From Hymenopellis radicata (taxonomy: Eukaryota; Basidiomycota; Agaricomycetes; Agaricales; Physalacriaceae), in contig JADNRX010000004.1 of assembly GCA_015501595.1 (NCBI GenBank), forward strand, positions 1-64,000: a stretch of 64,000 bases of DNA. Direction: 5' to 3'. Every line of letters begins with the position of its first letter. Position 1 is the stretch's first letter. The position numbers were made by a program, and so were the translations under genes. This document shows positions 27,168 through 37,611 of this stretch, one piece after another. The notes below the pieces were generated by a model that saw only the letters and a program-made list of their open reading frames with translations, was not told the origin of the DNA and ran no database searches.

Positions 27168-28359
27168 TCACAAGGCGGTACCACGTTCGAAACTCGCCCG
27201 AATCTCTGTAGTATACTTGTCGTAGTACCTCGAAATCTGTAACAATCCATTGAGCAGATGACGGACAGGAACACCAATGCACAAACCTTCTTGTTGAAGA
27301 CGCGATTGTGCTCGTTGATGTAAGTAATATCGCCCTCCTCTTCGTTGTTCCGTTTCCGTGAAAACTTGCTCTTCTTGTCCGCGCTATGTAACGTGAGTAA
27401 GGAGAATGCAGAAAATGACAAGGTACATACTCAAGATTAAGTTTCTTGACAACACGGTCAATGGCGTCTTCTGAGGGTTTACTGTCTCCGTACATAAGTG
27501 TGTTGGCGTCGCGGTATAAATTCTCAGCAGCCAGTTGCTGTTCAAGACTGGTGGGTACAAGCTGGAGAATCGAGTTAGAGGAAAGTGACAGGAGGAACAC
27601 AAATTCTTACTGCTGAAGATGTGCCTTGAGTTGGATTAAAGGACGTCAATGTCCCAGGCGCGAGACCCATTGCAACCTCTTTCTGCTTATTATACGCAGC
27701 AAGGTCTGGTTTTATCAAGTCCAAATCCTTCTTGTACCGCCTTCGTGCTGCATGTGCGTCGTCTGAACTATACGTTAGAACAAAATCCTCAACAAGTCCA
27801 GGCAACATACCGTGAAATTCAAAGTCTGCTCTTCGCTTCTTTCGTGCAAGTTTCTTCTCCCAATTGTCGTTCTCTTCAATGGTCCATTCCCAATTCTTGT
27901 CCCTCTCAACGTCTTCTCCTCGCTCCTCGGCGTCAGCCTTCGCTCTTAGAGTTTCGGCAAGCTTCCGCTGTCTCTCCAGACGGGCAGCATCACGAGCAGT
28001 GATTTTAGACTTGGCGCTCTCTTCGACAAGTGACCGGCGGTTGTCCTTCGTCCCTTCGAGCTACAAGTTATTAGTGTTTCCATCTTTCAAGGCAAGTTTT
28101 CATGTTAACATACTAGCCGTTTCCGTAGCTGCGCCAGCTTCTTCTGCCGCTCCTCCATAGTCGGCTTCTTCTTTTCCTCTCCGTCCGGGGTAGGAGTTTC
28201 GTCGTCGTCATTTGTTCCGTCAACCATGGCCGAGTCCTCTCCTTCGGCAGTTGTTTCCTCCATCACAGCCTCCTGCTCGGTGCTCTCAGACGTTTGCTCC
28301 TCTACCGCAGTCTCTTCTTTGGTCGCCTTCGAGCTTCTAGTTCGTCGTGTCGGTGGCAT
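27168..28359 (-). CDS. SYF2: SYF2 pre-mRNA splicing factor
   Basis: Six exons on the minus strand (28359-28114, 28060-27811, 27762-27611, 27561-27431, 27383-27287, 27236-27168) give 314 residues. An acidic N-terminal half is followed by the SYF2 domain: 'EWTIEENDNWEKKLARKKRR', 'ARRRYKKDLDLIKPDLAAYN', 'GDITYINEHNRVFNKK' and the end 'YYDKYTTEIRASFERGTAL', which is close to invariant in the family. SYF2 is a Prp19-associated (NTC) component of the activated spliceosome. Its helicase partner class (Prp2) is encoded 9 kb away on the same strand. Confidence 0.95.
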
Positions 28360-28987
28360 TGAATTTGGAGGGTGATGATGGTTAAGGACAAGTCACGTTT
28401 CGGTGTCAGGGTCCGACATTTCCCATTCTGGTAACACCGCCGCCGAAGCAATCTGACAATGCTCCCGCTGTCCCCAATGCTGTTGATCTGCTGAATTACT
28501 ACAGTTCATCGGGAAGTGATACAGCCTGCGAACTTGCGGAACGCTTTAAGGCCCAGGCATATTGGATCCTAGCATCTGGAAGATGTCTGGATTACTTATC
28601 ACTGGATTCAGTGTCGATTACACAGAAGTCTGCAAAGGTAACTTGACGCGTCGAATGAGCCGCGAGTAAGATATTTCGCGTCCTAGCTCCGACCATTGGA
28701 CACGACTTAATATATCGCGTACCCCGCAGTAATGCATCTTATTGAGTACTTACCAATGAACTCAGTGTAGAAATCATCTTGATAGAAACTAGATACCGCC
28801 TGTATGTTAGGTGAGTTACGGCGCTTACAGGACGCGTTTACTGCTGTACTTGCCTCAACTTCCGTTGTTCAACGCTTCTTGCCTTAATTTCGTGGCACTT
28901 GATCGTGGAAATGTGACGTGAGGCCTGTTCTCGAATCGGACCTCCTATAAGTCTATTCTCATCTTCAACCACCACCATCGAATCACA
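28360..28987. other. Gene-free interval between SYF2 and the RPEL gene
   Basis: About 630 nt upstream of both divergent genes. Many TA-rich stretches and scattered stops in all frames. No gene or RNA was recognised. Confidence 0.5.
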
Positions 28988-29468
28988 ATGTGTACGTCTT
29001 TTCTACCTATTGAAAGTATTGCAGCTTATTCTGGTAGCTACCGAACACACTCGTCGCCCTTCCCTCGATCAGGATATGATCCACAAGCTTGAGAAGCGCC
29101 TTACCGAACGCCCAGAGAAGGATGAGCTCATTGAGCGCAACATTCTTAAAGGTGCGGGCACTTGATTAATCTTGCAGACAAGGACTCATGAATGAATTAG
29201 ATGACAAGGGCATCTCGCCGGCGCTCGTCGCGGCGAAGGAGAGGCTTCAGCGGTCCCAGCTCGAGGCGAGTACAATTTCCCAAGAATGAATGGTGAATTA
29301 CAATGTGCTACGACAGGACAAACTGGATCAGGCTTTGCAACAACGCCCCAAAGCCGAAGAACTCGTCAAAGAGGGCATCCTGCATAGTCCGTGTATTCCA
29401 TCCTCCTGAACGGCATATCGACTGACGCGCTTCATTCTACAGAGGACGAGGCGCCTGCGAGCACCTGA
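28988..29468 (+). CDS. Small RPEL-repeat protein
   Basis: Five exons (28988-28991, 29038-29151, 29201-29265, 29317-29386, 29443-29468) give 92 residues. Two RPEL-type motifs are clear: 'LEKRLTERPEKDELIERNIL' and 'KLDQALQQRPKAEELVKEGI'. RPEL motifs in animals bind monomeric actin; in small fungal proteins the role is not established. The first coding exon is only 4 nt (ATG T). The intron at 29266-29316 begins GC (GCGAGT) and ends AG. This is needed to keep 'SQLEDKLDQ' in frame. No other domain is present. Confidence 0.8.
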
Positions 29469-29577
29469 TTGATATGTAATTAAGTCGAAAGTGGAGTGTA
29501 TTTCAATAGTTACTGGACAGAAATAAGCATAATGTAATTGTATGATCCAAGGTCAACTCACCTAAGTCGCGAGTAGT

Positions 29578-30246
29578 TTATGAGCGGTCTGTCGAGCGTC
29601 GTCGAAGTTTATCACGCATCTCCTCAGCTGCCCTCAGTGTCCCGGCGCCGCCCGCCCATCCCTTTGTCCTCAACCAGCGTACCAATCGCGGCGTGAAGGC
29701 TGCAGTCAACCCAACCCGGAGTGGCATAAAGAGAGTTTTGTGGACCGTGTATGCAAGGATAATCATGGCATACAGACCATCATGTCCGCCACCAGTGGCT
29801 GCGTTCACGGTTGAATCCATTTCCTCTCGCCCGGGTTCAGTCGGATGCGGAGCCATAACAAGACCCAGAACGGCGTCCTTTGCGTACGATGCAAACTGTG
29901 AGACGGGTTCGGCACCTATTAGGTTTATGGCGACAAATGCAACGCCAAAGTCGAGAACACCCAATATAAAGTATACACCTATTGCATAGCCGCCGTATGC
30001 TTTGAAAAGATGTTTCGCTTTCTGCGTAAAAGAGGCATTGGGCGGCAAAGAGTCGGATGCCAATGGGGATGCGGAGCGAGGAGATGTTGGTGGCGAGAGA
30101 CGGGCAGGAAAATTGGAGAAAAGGCGTGAATGGGTTGCCCGAGGAGTGTTTGTGAGGGCTGACTGTCTGGTGATGGGCAGAACTGGCGCTGAGACGCGCG
30201 GAATGAAAGTGCGTAGGAACGGTAGTCGAAGCAGCCTGCGCGACAT
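29578..30246 (-). CDS. Mitochondrial FAM210/DUF1279 family protein (Nat2-like)
   Basis: Single exon, 222 residues. An Arg/Ser-rich N-terminus without early acidic residues fits a mitochondrial presequence. The DUF1279 region starts at 'KAKHLFKAYGGYAIGVYFIL' and contains two hydrophobic segments, the second in 'LYAMIILAYTVHKTLFMPLR'. It ends in a basic tail. Homologues are inner-membrane proteins linked to mitochondrial translation in animals. Yeast Nat2 is named an acetyltransferase on weak grounds. Divergent from the SAM decarboxylase gene with 242 nt between starts. Confidence 0.8.
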   Translation of the reverse strand: MSRRLLRLPFLRTFIPRVSAPVLPITRQSALTNTPRATHSRLFSNFPARLSPPTSPRSASPLASDSLPPNASFTQKAKHLFKAYGGYAIGVYFILGVLDFGVAFVAINLIGAEPVSQFASYAKDAVLGLVMAPHPTEPGREEMDSTVNAATGGGHDGLYAMIILAYTVHKTLFMPLRVGLTAAFTPRLVRWLRTKGWAGGAGTLRAAEEMRDKLRRRSTDRS

Positions 30247-30488
30247 GGTGGCCGTCTGGAAAAGAGAGAACCGTACAGCCGTCGATGGCCGTCAGTCGGT
30301 GAGTCGTGACGCAGGATGTCGGCAAGAAGAGAAATTTGACCACGTGGAATTATCTAATCTAATCGTCCACAGGAGAATCCCATCACTGCAAGAATTTTTA
30401 ACCCACGCTTAACCGTTACATGCATTCACAACAGCCCCTACCTCTGTCGTATTTATCTGTCCCTCGATAGCATCGATATCCTATTCTA

Positions 30489-31778
30489 ATGGACGACACC
30501 GCATCCGCCCCCTTTGAAGGCCCCGAAAAACTTTTGGAGATTTGGTTCGCGCCATCTCCAGCAGCTGTGCCCGATGCCCAGTCCTCCCCGGATGGAAAAA
30601 CTGGGCTGCGAAAGATAGATAGGCAGGTCTGGGAGGACATGCTTGACATCGTCAAATGCAAGGTCCTGAGTGTCGTCCAGGGCGCGGAAATGGATGCGTA
30701 TCTCCTTAGGTGAACCTACTACTCGGCTTTATCCTTTTTGGGCCTTTTTAACCTATTACTTAGCGAATCTTCCCTATTTGTATCTCCCCACCGACTCATT
30801 CTAAAGACATGCGGAACTACCCTCAACCTACTCGGACTACCACGTATTCTAGAGATCGCATCCGTTCATGCGAACATGCCCACCGTGTACAGGTGTTTCT
30901 ACTCCCGCAAATCGTTCATGTTCCCCGATCGCCAAGTTGGTCCCCACCGCGATTGGAAGTACGAAGTTGAATTTCTCGATAATATCTTCGCAAACGGCGC
31001 TGCGTATACCGTAGGAAAGGTCAATGGCGATCATTGGTTGCTCTACCTGACCTCCCCAACCGAAGACGAGGCTAGTCCCTTGGCGCGCGCGCCTTCTGCC
31101 GCAGGGATGGCCTGTGACGGTGCAAACTTTCCGGACTGCACCATCGAGATCCTCATGAGTGACCTGTCCCCGACCGCCCGCCAGGCTTTCTTCCCTTCCT
31201 CTCCTGCTGAGGATCCATCCGCACATGCTTTATCGTTATCACAATCATTAGGAATTGCCGGCATATTCCCTTCTCAACTTACCGCCCTAGACGCCTACTC
31301 GTTTTCTCCCTGCGGGTATTCATCCAATGCCTTGATCGATTGGGGCCAAGATCCATCTTTAGCAGCGTCCGGCCATCAACCAGAGTCTGGTGAAGGCTAC
31401 TACACCATTCATGTCACTCCAGAGGAAGGATGGTCGTACGCTAGCTTCGAATGCAACGTACCTCTTCCTCCGTTCAGAGCGAAGCACGCCAGCAGCGATC
31501 TCATTCCTGATCTACAGACACTTGTCCAACGCGTCGTGCGCATTTTTCAGCCCGGACGACTCTCTTTGACACTCTTCGTCTCCAGCGAAGATGACGAGAT
31601 GGACAATGGCGATGAAAGTCCTGTCGATGCCGCTCAGAAAGCGTTCCGAGCTGCCTTGGCTGATGCCAAAGGTCAGATGAACGGGCACGTCCCAAGCATC
31701 TATAAAAGAACGGACAAGATTAATTACGAGTTCGGTGGGTACGACCTGGCTTTTGCCAGTTTTGAAAAAGTAAAGTAG
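30489..31778 (+). CDS. SPE2: S-adenosylmethionine decarboxylase proenzyme
   Basis: Two exons (30489-30709, 30764-31778) give 411 residues. It makes decarboxylated SAM, the aminopropyl donor for spermidine and spermine. The self-cleavage site is visible as 'LLSESSLFVS': cleavage before the first Ser would produce the pyruvoyl group. The intron splits the codon of the Ser just before Glu-Ser-Ser. Other landmarks are 'LILKTCGTTL', 'RCFYSRKSFMFPDRQ', 'EVEFLDNIFANGAAYTVG', 'YSFSPCGYSSNAL' and 'YYTIHVTPEEGWSYASFE'. Length and motifs fit the eukaryotic enzyme. No upstream regulatory ORF was seen in the short leader. Confidence 0.95.
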
Positions 31779-31884
31779 AGTCTGTCCTCGTATCGCGGAA
31801 TATCAGGATATGTACAATGCCGCACATAAAATATGTAGTGTTCAGATCACAACCCGGACCTAAAATACATGTATGTCGTTCCAA

Positions 31885-33351
31885 TCATGCACTGTCTTCT
31901 GGCGTAACACGCGACTGCCCCGGACCTGAAGCCAACCGTCCCATGCCTCTCGCACAATAGGGACATAGCTGATGGAAAATTTCAACCATGGGCCACGTTA
32001 CGTTGGCCTAAGCTAATAAGCCGATATCGTCGTGACAGGAATTAATAAAGCTCACAATGAACAGTTTCCTAACCTCCTGAAACATGTCGTATGTCGAACC
32101 ATGATTGCGGTGCGCGTACACCAAGATGTCGTACATCTGATTCCGTACAGGCACAAATTCGTACGCGTTCCACCAGTTCAGCTCGTCGTCAGGTGGCGGT
32201 TGGGTGAATTCAATAGAACGCCGATCTGCTTGTATGCGATATTGCATGAGCAGTTTGTCCTCTTCTGCACGATCCAGCGTGAAAACCGACTCCCGCGGCA
32301 CAAGAAGAACCATATACTTCGTAGACCCCGAACGATAGTGGTGCAGCTCCAACCAGTTCTTTAGTTGAGAAGAAACACGAGCGCCTTGTCGATTGGATAG
32401 ATACTTCACAATTGCGGAGTAGACTTCGAGTGACATGCATGCGGTCTCGCTGATGTCTGGCATAAGAGTTTTGATGAAATCCTCCAATGCTGTCTCAAAG
32501 ACCACTCTTGGTGGCATCTCCGCGGCATTAATGGACGCGATACCGTGTAGAACGACACTGGGAAGGGGAAGGAAGGAAGGATGTGCCCATGGCTGGATTC
32601 TGCGAAACGGTCGGTTAGGCCCTGCGCCGACCAGTCCCGTGTCATGCTTCATAGTAAACGAAACGGAGGAAGGAGATTGGTATGGCGTCGCGAGACTGTG
32701 AGCGCCCGATGTGTTCAAGTTCGCGGCCTGCTTGGGCTTTGAGTCCCATACTGAATTCGAATTCGAAGAAGAAGCGTGCGGCGCCTCCGCCGGCACGTCG
32801 GAACCACTTTCAGCATCGTCATTTCTTGTTCCTGATCCACCAGCGTGAGGAGCAGGATTGCCCCCAGCAGCCTTTTTTCGCCGTTTTGGGGAATAGACAC
32901 AGTTTTTGTTATTGTCGGCCTCGCATTGATCGCAAACGGGGAGATTCCTATCGCACTAGATTCAAGAGAATGATGCAAGGCAATACAGAACACGATGAGT
33001 GGCGAACCTTGAGATTCTTGAGTCGACATGTATCACATCGAGGTACGCCACGATGCGCGGGAGTCGGCAGTGGTGTGTACTTGCAAACTCTTTCCGGGAC
33101 CCAGGTACATTGATTACAGGTTGGCTGTTGCCTATCACACTGAATCACATCAGAAAACGCCGAAAGTGGCGGAGAGGAGAGCCACAAACCTTTAAATTGT
33201 GCGCTCGGCATTGATCACATCGGAGTTTTCCACGGTGGCCAACCCACAGCGACTGGCGAGCCATATAAACCTTGGGATTAGGGATTCGTATGGTGAGTTG
33301 AGGATCATCAGAATCATCCATAACTACATCTTCGGGTGTTGTGTTATCCAT
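31885..33351 (-). CDS. Transcription factor with two tandem Zn2Cys6 clusters and an integrase-like HHCC motif
   Basis: Four exons on the minus strand (33351-33190, 33139-33008, 32955-32056, 32007-31885) give 438 residues. Two zinc clusters follow each other, both C-x2-C-x6-C-x6-C-x2-C-x7-C: 'CDQCRAHNLKCDRQQPTC' and 'CDTCRLKNLKCDRNLPVC'. Each is cut by a phase-0 intron at the same place, after 'NLK'. A basic 'SPKRRKK' and a Ser-rich linker follow. The C-terminal region has 'VYAHRNHGSTYDMFQEVRK', then 'VTWPMVEIFHQLCPYC', spaced H-x2-H-x29-C-x2-C like the zinc-binding domain of retroviral-type integrases. DNA binding is likely; targets are unknown. Confidence 0.78.
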
Positions 33352-34226
33352 CTAGACGGTGCTTAAGCAGCCTGCGTCGATAAAGCTTTGACAAATGATG
33401 GTGAAAGGATAAGTCGTCGGAGTGTGGCGAGGCCTTGCCGGCGATGATTATACGGCTCCTGAAACATTTTTTTCAGTATGAAGACGCCCAATTGGCGAGG
33501 ATACGACGGCCAGTGGGGTCTAGAAACGTTGGCAAATGACCAAGGTGGCTTTTACGACAACCCATGATAAGAATGGCAAAGAACGGACGAGACGCACAGA
33601 ATATAACAGCAATAAAAGGAGCTGACGAATTGGAATACGTCAGAGGAAGGAGGCAAGGCGTAATGGTCGTAAATAGCGGATCGATGAGAGAGGTAGCGCA
33701 GTTTCTGAACCACGTCGGCAAACCACTGAACCTTTTGTGAGGTCATGTGATAGATGATGTATGTAACCGATCATCACTTCCAACGCATTTGTACGCCTTG
33801 TCAAGTGACATTTCACTCTCTCACCAACACGGCCCTTGTTGGGTCTTTCGAGGTCGGCTACATTGTAAACGCCGTCCTTTGTACAGCAGCAATATCCTCC
33901 AAGGTCACGGATGCAATAATACTGCTTGCCGTTTGTTCCGATTCGGCTGTAATTTCGTAAAAGGGAGGTCTTCTAGTTCGGGCTGATGGCGAAGAAGGAA
34001 ATGTGGATTCCTATTCAAAGCCTGAGAGGTCTTGCCACGACCATGCGCTTTCAAGTCACATTCCATTGACTTGTGGGGTCAAGCCTCACGACTGCCAGGT
34101 TCCATGCAATATTCATGGCACGTTCGCTGAATCTAAAGATATACATTCGCTGAAGCTATATAACATCCTGGATGTTCCTCCATGCTCAGATCCGCTCTGC
34201 GCTCACACTCAGACCTTCGTCCCAGT
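33352..34226. other. Gene-free interval before the secreted-protein gene
   Basis: About 870 nt between the zinc-cluster gene start and the next gene. Only short chance frames are present. No RNA gene or repeat was recognised. Confidence 0.5.
34157..34163 (+). promoter_or_regulatory. TATA box of the secreted-protein gene
   Basis: TATATAA about 65 nt upstream of the chosen start codon at 34227. Its position fits a core promoter of an inducible or strongly expressed gene. Confidence 0.45.
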
Positions 34227-35421
34227 ATGCGCAAAACCGAAGCTGTGATCCTCTCTGCTTTTGTGCTAGCCCTTGCTCCCTTGTGCTCGCTTGCATATCC
34301 CCTTCAAACCAATGCCGTCGAATTCTTTAACCCATTGGACAACGGGGGCTCAATGCTTGATGACGGTAATGTTCCACGGTTCTATCATGCCAAACTTTGA
34401 CGCTTCAACTCCCACAGCTGGCAGTGGTGGCGGAGAACCTCTGAATGTATCCACATTCCATCTTTCGCTGACCCTGTACTCGGCTTAACACCCTTAGGTG
34501 ATAATCTCTGGATTCAGTTCTCCAGCAGTCCTCACCGATTCTGGCATCGTAAACTTTGCTCGGGCAATCGGATTGTACGCATCTATGCCTCTGTTTGGCC
34601 GCTTAGCCTGATACGCACTCACCAAGTTCGACTGAATGTCTTGGAATTCATCTCGGTGATCCCCAGTCAGCGAATCTCGGAGATGGAAATGGTTCTGTGA
34701 ACCAGACGGTAAGGCTTCCAGCGGACAGTGTGTGGATTGGGACAGAGCATGTCCATATGTTATTCTAGATCGAACTTCGACAAGACTACGGTGATCCCGA
34801 CCTTGGGACCTGCCTTGAGACTCTTATCGGAGGAAACCATTTCCGGTGCGTTGCAAGATTCTGTCATCTTCATGCGTAGGGAACTGATAGTTGCTTACAC
34901 AGCGTTTTTCGTCAGAACGGCCCATCTGCTAATAGTGGTGCACTCTTCTTAGCGTGGGTAGTCATTTCTATTCTCAGTTTATTTCCGAGACTAAACTGCC
35001 TCGACTTGTAGAGTTTCTTTGGAGGAGGTAATTAGCTTGAACATTCCTATGACTACTCCTCACTCTGTTTTCAGGACCTTGATCAAAACCACACTATATC
35101 CCCCGACGGTTACAACGGTGGTAAGGGAAACGTTCCCTGGTCGATTGACAGTCTTCATGCTACGCTTCCAGGCAGAGATCAGCTTGTGTCAAATGCCGTT
35201 GGCACCCACGCCTTCAACGGAGTGACATATGCAACAGTCGCAAGACAAATCACTGGTCTGCTTCCAGTTGGATCGGCAGGGTATGTCTTATGATATGTTA
35301 CACCGAATTACTAACTCATGTGGAATCATAGCGTGAATCATGGTGTGTGTCCACCGATCTTAGTGTTGTTCGAATCCCGACCTCGCATTCCTACCAGGTA
35401 TATCTATCGATGGAATGGTGA
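34227..35421 (+). CDS. Secreted protein of an uncharacterised basidiomycete family, C-terminus shifted
   Basis: Nine exons (34227-34365, 34418-34446, 34498-34574, 34627-34708, 34769-34845, 34903-34953, 35012-35027, 35075-35280, 35332 onward). It has a signal peptide 'AVILSAFVLALAPLCSLAYP', then 'GEPLNVIISGFSSPAVLTD', 'STECLGIHLGDPQSANLGDG', 'YGDPDLGTCLETLIGGNHFR' and 'QITGLLPVGSAGVNHG'. I recall many mushroom proteins with this pattern; their function is unknown. After 'GVNHG' a GTGTGTGT run (35343-35350) seems 2 nt too long. Removing one GT gives 'VSTDLSVVRIPTS' and a stop at 35419. As written, the frame runs to 35611 with unrelated sequence. It is either a drifting allele, a pseudogene in the making, or an assembly error. 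Confidence 0.65.
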
Positions 35422-35744
35422 CACTTTTGACTGTAACAATCTCTTGATATCTGGCCCCAAGGTGCAGGGGGACGCGAATGTTCAAGCGCTCACTGGCACC
35501 AGTTGCCACCTTCAGTCGATGTGCATGTTTGCGATACTAGTCCGTTATTCAAATCTAATGAATCTGCTATCGATTTGTGTGAAAACTTGCCAGGTATCAT
35601 ATGCGAGCTGATAGAAACATGTGAGAGTAAACAAAAAGACTTCGAATATGCCTGGGATGAATGCCGAGTGTCTAACGAATACAACGTGCATGGGTAGGGG
35701 TTATACAAGAGAGAATGATAGCTTTACAAACTGATCTACACAAA
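35422..35744. other. Convergent interval secreted protein / DBF4
   Basis: About 320 nt. It contains a Cys-containing open frame at 35503-35697 that has no start in good context and no known motif. Otherwise it is 3' flanks. Confidence 0.4.
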
Positions 35745-37453
35745 TCACATATCAAAGGGCATCCAATGCGCCTCTGTACCTTCTTCGATGGTTTTGCGTT
35801 GGATACGGTTGAGCACAATATCCAAATGCTTAAAGTTGGCGTCGGTTCTGGCGAACTTACGATGTTTACGATCCGTGGTAACGTGCTAAACATGGATGAA
35901 CGGACGGTAGAGCGTCGACAAATAACGACGTACGGTTTTGAAGTCTTTGAACTGCGCCCTACAGCATTCACAATAACCAGGTTTCTGGCCCTCCTGTCGT
36001 TTTGCCTGCCTGATGGTATTGGTGCTCTTGCTCTTCTTCAGCGTCCTGGTGGGAACAGGCGGGGGACCCATGACAGTTTTGTCGTCCTTCGTGGTGCCCT
36101 TGCGAGATGTCAAGAACTCTTGCTTGTTGATGCCCTTCAACAGCACGGTAGCTCCCGCCAAACGTGACTGCCCGCTCGTCGATGTAGTTGTTCCGACTGT
36201 CGACGTGATAGCTACACTGTTTCCAGAGGCCGCCACATTTCCCGACCAATATCCTGACGCGTTTGCAGAGTCCTCAGGAACTTCCTCCTCATCGAGATCA
36301 AAGTCGTTCTGGTAACGACGTAGGTTGTTCATCGAAGCCGCTCGTCGAAGGTCACCGGGCCTACGGTTCTGTGTCTGCTGAACTTCGTGGGCATGCTTCA
36401 ACTTCATTCGTTCCAACTTCTTGGCATTCAATTCTTTCTTTTCCTGCTCTTCTCGCTTCGTCTTCTCCCAACGGCGCTTCTCCTTATCGTGGAAAGGTGT
36501 GAAAGGATTTCGAGATTTCGGATGACAGTACAATACTGGCCATGACGGCGCAGCGTCGTCGCGCGGTTGAGGATATTCCTTCGTGATGACGGTGGCGATT
36601 TTCCCAAAGATGTCTTCAACCAACACGAATGCGCTGCCACGCTTGAAGTACTGATAGTCATGACGACGTTGACTGGGATCCCGTTCAGCTGACCCATTAA
36701 CGCGCTCCGATTCCAAGAGGTTGGCTAGGCTCTTTGATGCAGCAGCAATTGGTTCGGGTGATCGGGAGGCGTTGGTGGGGGGAGAAATCGACAAACAGCG
36801 TTCCAAAATACTTGAAAGCTTTGACGTATTCCAGACCTTGATTTTGAATTCTGCGGCCTTGATCACCAAGTCATAGTTTCTTTCCGAACGTGGTGAGCGA
36901 TCGAGAAACTGCTTAGACACAAGGATTTACCGATTACGATACTTGGAGGGACTTTTGGCAGTGTTGAGTTGTCGAGTGGAGATCTTGGGATTGTTCTCCT
37001 TGTTTCCGGCGCTGGGTGGAATGGGAAGGTCTGTGATGAGGTGGGTGACATGTTTGGAGAAAAAGTCTTCAATGTTCTACAGAGAGGTTTCAGTGAATGC
37101 ATTGTATGTGCAGAACGAAGACCCACGCCTCCTAAACGCAGAATCAGAGGGTGCAGAGTTGCTGGATCCATATCGACATTCTCGGCATCAAAGTGGAGGT
37201 GAAAGGTGGGGAAAGCGCGGGTATATTTGTGCTTCCATTCGGCATCTTTCTGAAGACGCTCTGAAAGTCGACGTTCCCGCTCTTGACGCGCCGCCGGGGT
37301 ATCGTTGTCCACTGCTCTCCGCTTGTGGGATTCGGGAAGGCGCTCGTTGTCGGGAGAGCGTGGCCGCTTGGTGCCCGAGACTGAGCGAGACGTACGTGAG
37401 ACAGGCCTGCTGCTACGAGCATTTGCAAGGGGATGACGGGGAGCAGTGGACAT
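35745..37453 (-). CDS. DBF4: DBF4/Dfp1 regulatory subunit of Cdc7 kinase
   Basis: Four exons on the minus strand (37453-37127, 37076-36931, 36879-35934, 35885-35745) give 519 residues. Motif N/BRCT-like region: 'LILRLGGNIEDFFSKHVTHL' with 'IKAAEFKIKVWNTSKLSSIL'. Motif M region: 'YFKRGSAFVLVEDIFG' and 'WPVLYCHPKSRNPFTPF'. The C-terminal DBF4-type CCHH zinc finger is 'PGYCECCRAQFKDFKTH' ... 'HRKFARTDANFKHLD'. It activates Cdc7 to phosphorylate MCM at origins. An in-frame TAA at 36929-36927 disappears with a normal 51-nt intron (36930-36880). It is divergent from ATG5 with 158 nt between starts. Confidence 0.9.
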
Positions 37454-37611
37454 GAGAGTGTGTACGAAGGTGCGCTCTGCTGTTTGTCGATGTTTACGCG
37501 TCAGTTGGTTAGTGCTATTCGGTCAGGTGATGTACTGTCACGATGTGACGTCACACCGCCAACCCTTAACCAGCACTCTGCTTGACCGCTTGGCCGACGG
37601 GATCCCGACCA

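Noticed and set aside
35503..35697. Cys-containing 64-residue frame behind the secreted protein
   Set aside because: No ATG at its start, no signal peptide, and it overlaps the shifted tail of the upstream gene; probably chance.
36927..36929. In-frame TAA in DBF4
   Set aside because: A standard 51-nt GT-AG intron (36930-36880) removes it with correct phase and a sensible protein join ('KYRNRNYDLVIKAAEF').
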